Source of the DNA: Aculops lycopersici
Lineage: Eukaryota; Arthropoda; Arachnida; Trombidiformes; Eriophyidae
DNA length: 64,000 bases
Reading direction: 5' to 3'
Assembly: GCA_015350385.1 (NCBI GenBank)
Contig: WNKI01000001.1
Location: 5,153,010-5,217,009 of the forward strand
In this document: piece after piece, positions 58,901-64,000 of the stretch
Numbering within the stretch: the first letter of the stretch is position 1
Layout of the letters: each line of letters starts with the position of its first letter
The notes under the pieces: model-generated
Told to the model about the DNA's origin: nothing
Database searches by the model: none
What the model saw: the letters and a program-made list of their open reading frames with translations, nothing else
Position numbers and translations under genes: made by a program

Positions 58901-59025
58901 GACGAAGTAACGTCTGACACATTATGCAAATCAACACCAAGACACTACCAAGGTAGGTAGACAGGCAACGAACGACCGGAGAATCAGATCCTTAGGTTTC
59001 CTAAAGACGCATCGGTCTAGAGCTA
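58901..59025 (-). pseudogene. broken copy of XPR1 exon 3 with its splice acceptor
   Basis: It matches the 5' half of XPR1 exon 3 (59931-60040) and a few bases of the preceding intron, in the same orientation. An insertion of about 14 bp near 58940 breaks the frame. Because the similarity appears to cross the exon-intron border, the copy was made from DNA, not from spliced mRNA. Confidence 0.88.
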
Positions 59026-59164
59026 CTATTCGAATAGTTTTATAGAATGTTTAATGCTGATATAATGATAGGTGATCTCTTGAAGTTGTGTCGTCAAGTT
59101 ACATATTGCAGGTTGCTGATGATTCACAGCTTGGTATAGCTACTTATTGCAGCAAAGATAATCT

Positions 59165-62026
59165 CTATATCACAAGTACCACCGACGGATCCGAGCCCTC
59201 GTTGACCATTGCCTTCTTCTTAGCCGCCAAGAGTTGAGCTTTAACCTTCGATCTGAAGGCCGACAAACCATCTGGCTCGTCCATGATTCGGAGAATTCTA
59301 TTCAATGCACTTAAATCAATGTTTTGACCAGAGATAGAAATATCTCTAACGGCTCTGAACTCACCACAGTTGTTCAAGTGCTCGTTTTCAAGTCTATAAA
59401 AGTTCCAAACAAATCTTCGCGTTATCTCGAGGGGAGCTAGAACAAGAGTGATCAAATCTATTGGTATGGCACCAATTTCAGTGAGAGACAAGTTTAAAGT
59501 CCAACCAAAACGTAGAACAAAATCTTCAACAATAGCTAAGTAATAGTATCTAACAGGATAGATGAGCTCCTCGCGTAAAAACTTATACTCCGCTGGGGCT
59601 TTGGGATCGAACAGACCCCAATCCATCTTGATATCCCAGGTGTAGGTGTAACAAGAGCTGAAAACAAGCGAGCAAATCCAGCAGATGAAGAAAGGATTCT
59701 CCGTTGAGCTTTGGTAATCGTCTGTTTTGTCGCATGAGATGAGATAGGTAAAAGATTAATTAGTGCCCAAGTATAAGTTTTCAATGAAAGATGATATCAT
59801 AATTGTAAGTGACTCTTATAGCTATCTACATACCCTGAGTCCATTCTCTTAGTGTTGAAAATATAACCACTAACCAAACAGTTGCGTACTTTCCGGCATT
59901 CAACAAGTGAGGATTAGCTCGGCGACCCTCGTCAAAGTAACGTCTAACACATTGTGCAAATCGCCACCAAGCTGGTAGACAGGCAACGAATGACCGGAGA
60001 ATCAGATCCTTCGGTTCCCTAACGACGCATCGGTCTAGAGCTATGAATTTCGAGATTGTGAAGAGGTCAGATTAAGTTAGTTGTCATCAATTAGAGATAG
60101 TCAAATAATCAAAATAAATATTATATATTACTTACAAGTCGGGTGATGGGTGGGTATCAAACAAACCAAATAAACACAATTCAAAAAACAAGATCAAATG
60201 AACATTGTAAGCATGGATTAGGGGGTCAATAACTTAAGATTGGGGTGATCAAAGAAGGATATCCCATAGGTAAATGAATGAATTCGAATACTAATATGAT
60301 AACTTACCCACGTTGCCGTATAAATCTGATGAAGTTAGATAGAAACAAGATGTATACTCCATATCAAGCAAAACCGGAACCATACTATTGAATTGATCGG
60401 CGAGCCAGAAATCGCAAAATCTGACTCTATGGAATGGAGCAGTTAGAATGCGAACCTGTGGATTCAGTACGAGGGTTAAAATTTGTGATTGTTAGTTTGA
60501 TATGAGGAACTATTTATAATTTGAAATACGGTGATACTTACAATGCAACCAATAAGCCAATATCTAGCCGAGTAGTGAAATGTTCTAGTGGGATTGAACA
60601 AATAGATCAATAGGATTCCATTGAGAATCATGGGATTCAAAAGCGGTGGTATGCCGATTGCTTGAGACCAAAGGAATAGTAAAACTGATATGCACCAAAG
60701 TAGACCAAAGGTGAATGAAATTTCTAATAAATCTTGGCTACCTAAATGATCTCGTGGGTCTAATTCAAAGATTAGCACATGATTGACACCATGAGCTCGC
60801 CAGCCGAAAATGTTGATTCCAACTAAGAATATAAAGAATATTATAAAAAGGGAGCTCCTATATAAGCGGAAGACAATGCGCCAATCGTCGCCAGTTTGTT
60901 GGAAGATACCTGTTAGCGCAACCGCAATTGCCAAAACGAGGAAGGCGCCTAGCGAGAAACCAACCCGAAAGGCAGTCCAGGGTTGAGGCGCATCATTCAA
61001 TGGCGGAACTCGCAATCTCTTCATCGCCTTTTGTCTATCACCAGATTCCAATTGATAGGTAACAATGTTTTCCGTATCCTCAATTAGCTTATCAACGTCC
61101 TTGTTGGTATGAAAGAAGGCACATTCAACATGCAAATGATGCCACCTCTTGCCCTCCTCATTGCCTATTAATTTATCATGTTTTTTAAATATTTTCCTGA
61201 AACCAGTGAAATTTAATCGCTGATAATTTTGTAACAACACTAAACTTAAGTAAAACTCACTGAATGCTAACTTGAGATCGTTCAATTTCTTTCGATCAAT
61301 ACCCGGCGCCATGCTAAGTGTTCCATAATTAGTAGTTCCGGTGCGCGCAAGCTGATATTGTTGCTTTTGGTTGTTGTTGTTATTGGTATTGTACTGAGAT
61401 GATGATTGGTGTGCATGTGGATGTTTTGTTAATGGACTAGATGAGGTTGGAGCAACCACTTGCTGTTGCTGTTGTTGTGCTGGCTTGCTTGAAGTTGTTG
61501 GGGATGAGTGGTGAGATTTTAGTTGCTGCTTAGTTATCATCGATTGTCTCAATTGCGAGCTAGTGACACCCTGCATTGCGGCAGAAAGAGAGGATCGCTG
61601 GCGGAGGTTAAGTGGAGTTTTTGCCGAGGCCGAAGTCGTTTCAGGTAAGAGGCTAACATTGACGAGACGGGTGAGAGGCGAGGCTGCCGCCGAAGACGAT
61701 TTTGACCTGGAGGATTGATTATTCTCCAGAGCAAGAGCGTCCATTTCCTTCCTAAGCGCATCAAACTTTCTTTTGGCCTCAGCCAACTTTTCCTCATAGA
61801 AGACATTGATTTTGAATAGTTCCTTCTCGCAAAAGGCCAGAAAATCCTCATCGAAAGCCCTAATCAACCTATCAATTTCCTGTGAATCGGTTGTCTCGAT
61901 TGTGGGCAAATTTTCTACAGCCTCATAGAGCATAGTTTTCATATCCTCGTAAACAATATACTGGCGGCGCCATTCTGGCGTGATATGTGCCAGCAAATGT
62001 TCCGCAAACTTCATCTTCCTCGCCAA
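59165..62026 (-). CDS. XPR1: XPR1 phosphate exporter (SPX-EXS), four coding exons
   Basis: Inorganic phosphate exporter gated by inositol pyrophosphates through its SPX domain; the EXS domain forms the C-terminal membrane part. Exons run 62026-60542, 60455-60308, 60040-59834 and 59721-59165. Donors are GTAAGTATC, GTAAGTTAT and GTATGTAGA; acceptors are CCACAG, TCATAG and AAACAG. The spliced frame gives 798 aa (human 696). The SPX domain starts MKFAEHLLAHITPEWR and includes the FRKIFKKHDK lysine cluster. A long Gln/Ser/Asn-rich insert lies within SPX (about 105-260). Transmembrane segments follow KAMKRLRVPP, and EXS carries ADQFNSM, LPAWWRFAQCVRRYFD and RRFVWNFYRLENEHLNNCGEFRAV. It is the only gene here with introns that I can place. 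M5 (MKFAEH) is the family-like start; the frame opens four codons earlier. Confidence 0.94.
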
Positions 62027-64000
62027 CTACTAAATACTCTTGTAGTCTTCAGAAGTGTTTCGATGTATAAATATACTGGTCAATCAGAAGGAAAACAGGA
62101 AGAAATAGAATGATCTCCAGCGTTTGGAATCCAATAGATCAAACTATGATCTCACTAATAGATGATAATTGAATTCAGTTAATACAATTAATCGGTATTT
62201 CCTAATTGGTCTTTTTTCTTTGTCTTGGCAATGGAATGAGGCTAAAGTTACCTTGGCAAGACGTTATTGGTCACTATGTTAGATATAATTGAATGAAGCA
62301 AAGCAATAATAACACCAGCAGCAACAACAACAATTGTTAACAATAACTATACTGATAAAGATAAAGATACTAGTAAAAATTCATAGATTTTGTATGTATC
62401 AATCTAACTGATGTCTCCCTATTATTACTTGCAAATAGAATATAAGATCGGCGCCAATCTTATTGAGAGCAATATGAGTGCTAGATTGTGTGTGAAGTGA
62501 CAACAATACAACTAGCTTGACAGAGTGTCAGCTCGAGATCGCCAGGCGACGCTATGATATTGCTGCTACCTTCTTTACTAATTTGCTGTAGATATGCGTC
62601 TTGAGATAAAATAATACTCGATTTCTACTATAATTGTTGGTGTTTCTTAATTCTTATAGCGGATTCTCTAATAACCAAATGTGTGCATGTAAATAGAATC
62701 GCCTAAGCAAGTTCCTTCTTCATCTTTTCCCTACTGATTTTAGTGATTGATTTTTGGTTACGGTTGATGCCTCAATCGAATGAACTTCCAAGTCTTTTGT
62801 TTGCTCAATATTTGGATTCACTCAATCAACGCTATCACCCCAATGAACTACCGCAATGATGATGATGATGATGATCACTGACCAACAATGACAACAACTG
62901 TTACTAATACCACTACTACAGCAACTACGTATACTTGGCAGACAAGATAACAGCTGAGATGCTAAGACGACAACGAGCAGGACGACGATGATGACTGGCA
63001 CATATATGCGCGCGAGCTAATGGCTGCTCATTGGGTTGTTTTGGTAAGCTCAAAAAGACTGTGTGCAAGAATGGAATTGTAACGATTCATTTGGGGACAA
63101 CGAGAGACACTTTTGGTCTCTAAATTGGCGAACAATTGAAGTAAGTTGATGGGAGATAGAGAATAAAAGATATACAAAACAATACCTCTTTTACCTTCAC
63201 TAATACAGCGACTACTACTACTGCTACTGCTGGTGGTAGTAGTACTAACACTTCTATTGCTACTTCTGCTATAACTAATGCGCTTGCAGTGATGGCGACA
63301 GACTCTGACACTTTGCTTCACTTTAGCTCCACTCTCACTGACATAGAGACCAAGCAACTAACACGAGCTTTGTACTGCGAGTCTTGGTCTTTCTCTTTCT
63401 CTCTCTCTCTCTCTGTATTTCTAAGCGAAAAGGGCAAAGTTAGAGAGAATATCCCAAACAGATTTACACTGGAGCCTAACGCTCCGAAACGACTCACGAG
63501 ACCGTGTTAGCCGCGGCTCGGTCTTGTTTGGAATTAAAAGCTGAGCTGAGTTGAGCTAGCAGCACCAACAACAACAGTGGTGGCTGCTGTTGCTGCCAAG
63601 GATTCGGGCAACCCTGAACCTGGAACCCTAAAGCGGTAGCTATGAACACGACAACAACATCACATGGCGCTGCTTTCGCCCCCTTCAGGCGGCAAGCGCG
63701 CATAGGTCCCCCCTCTAGGCGCGCAGAGAAAGAGAGGGCTGGCAAGCGCGACTCGTCGCAGGCAGCACTGCGCGCGAGCAAAACGAGCTTTCTCCCGTTC
63801 AAACTGAGGGGGAAATTATGCAGTGTTTGCTATCTACCAAACCTCATCGCGACAGCTAATTTGTTGTGGCTCTCAACGATGACGACGATAACGACGACGA
63901 CGACGTCGAAAATTTGCAACAATGAATTGAGAAAGAACAAGGGTATGGATTTTGCAGTTTGAAGTAGTGAATTCCGCAACGAGTAGCGGAACAAAGCTGC
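62027..64000. other. non-coding DNA upstream of XPR1
   Basis: No supported gene. The first kilobase is AT-rich and should hold the XPR1 promoter. It contains a (GAT)n run at 62857-62876, CTA/CTG triplets near 63210, a CT run near 63400 and a GAC run at about 63875-63905. Open frames here are low-complexity. Confidence 0.5.
62857..62876. repeat. (GAT)n microsatellite
   Basis: GAT trinucleotide run in non-coding DNA upstream of XPR1. Confidence 0.85.

Overview
This is nuclear eukaryotic DNA, most likely from an arthropod and probably an intron-poor acariform (perhaps eriophyoid-type) mite. The evidence is a BMP-type R-Smad of the Mad kind, a Plc21C-like phospholipase C-beta, a TRIP12/ctrip-type HECT ligase, long His/Gln-rich tracts, spliceosomal introns and AATAAA signals. 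Almost every conserved gene here reads as one uninterrupted exon. Only XPR1 shows introns that I can place, and they are short (86, 267 and 112 bp). The lineage is an inference; the eukaryotic gene content is directly visible.

Layout. From 0.1 to 15.1 kb there is a compact block: Mad (-), DDB1 (+), IPPK (-), VPS15/PIK3R4 (+) and PLC-beta (-), arranged as divergent and convergent pairs. From 15.1 to 40.9 kb there is a gene-poor stretch about 26 kb long. It holds only a KLF-type zinc-finger gene (-) and a small secreted-protein gene (-). The rest is non-coding DNA rich in simple repeats, perfect hairpins, GCTAGC words and, from 22.6 to 30.9 kb, a striking cluster of CAGGTAA/TTACCTG words. From 40.9 to 62 kb a second compact block follows: UBE2R/CDC34 (+), an orphan 134-aa gene (+), TRIP12 (-), ARMC8 (+), UTP25 (-), a shortened eEF1-gamma (+), NHP2 (+), AMPK-gamma (-) and XPR1 (-). 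The last 2 kb is non-coding DNA upstream of XPR1.

The most unusual structure is at 49.0-50.1 kb. TRIP12 and ARMC8 diverge from a near-perfect palindrome: about 443 bp of promoter and 5' sequence per arm with one mismatch, no indels and a 66-bp spacer. The palindrome runs into both coding regions. ARMC8 therefore begins with the TRIP12 start codon and leader, and the TRIP12-like N-terminus can be followed for roughly 110 codons before the ARMC8 armadillo repeats. An inverted duplication has given ARMC8 a second copy of the TRIP12 promoter and N-terminus. The non-coding core is far more alike than the flanking coding part, which suggests ongoing gene conversion.

A second theme is exonic debris. 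Short broken copies of neighbouring exons (PLC-beta, UTP25, AMPK-gamma, XPR1) lie in the intergenic gaps, and two of them are joined side by side. Several proteins also have altered architecture: PLC-beta without the distal coiled coil, eEF1-gamma without its thioredoxin-fold domain, and a KLF with fingers near the N-terminus instead of the C-terminus.

Functionally the window mixes ubiquitin-system genes (DDB1, UBE2R, TRIP12, ARMC8), inositol and phosphate signalling (IPPK, PLC-beta, VPS15, XPR1), ribosome or RNP assembly (UTP25, NHP2, eEF1-gamma) and regulators (Mad, KLF, AMPK-gamma). They are independent transcription units, not an operon.
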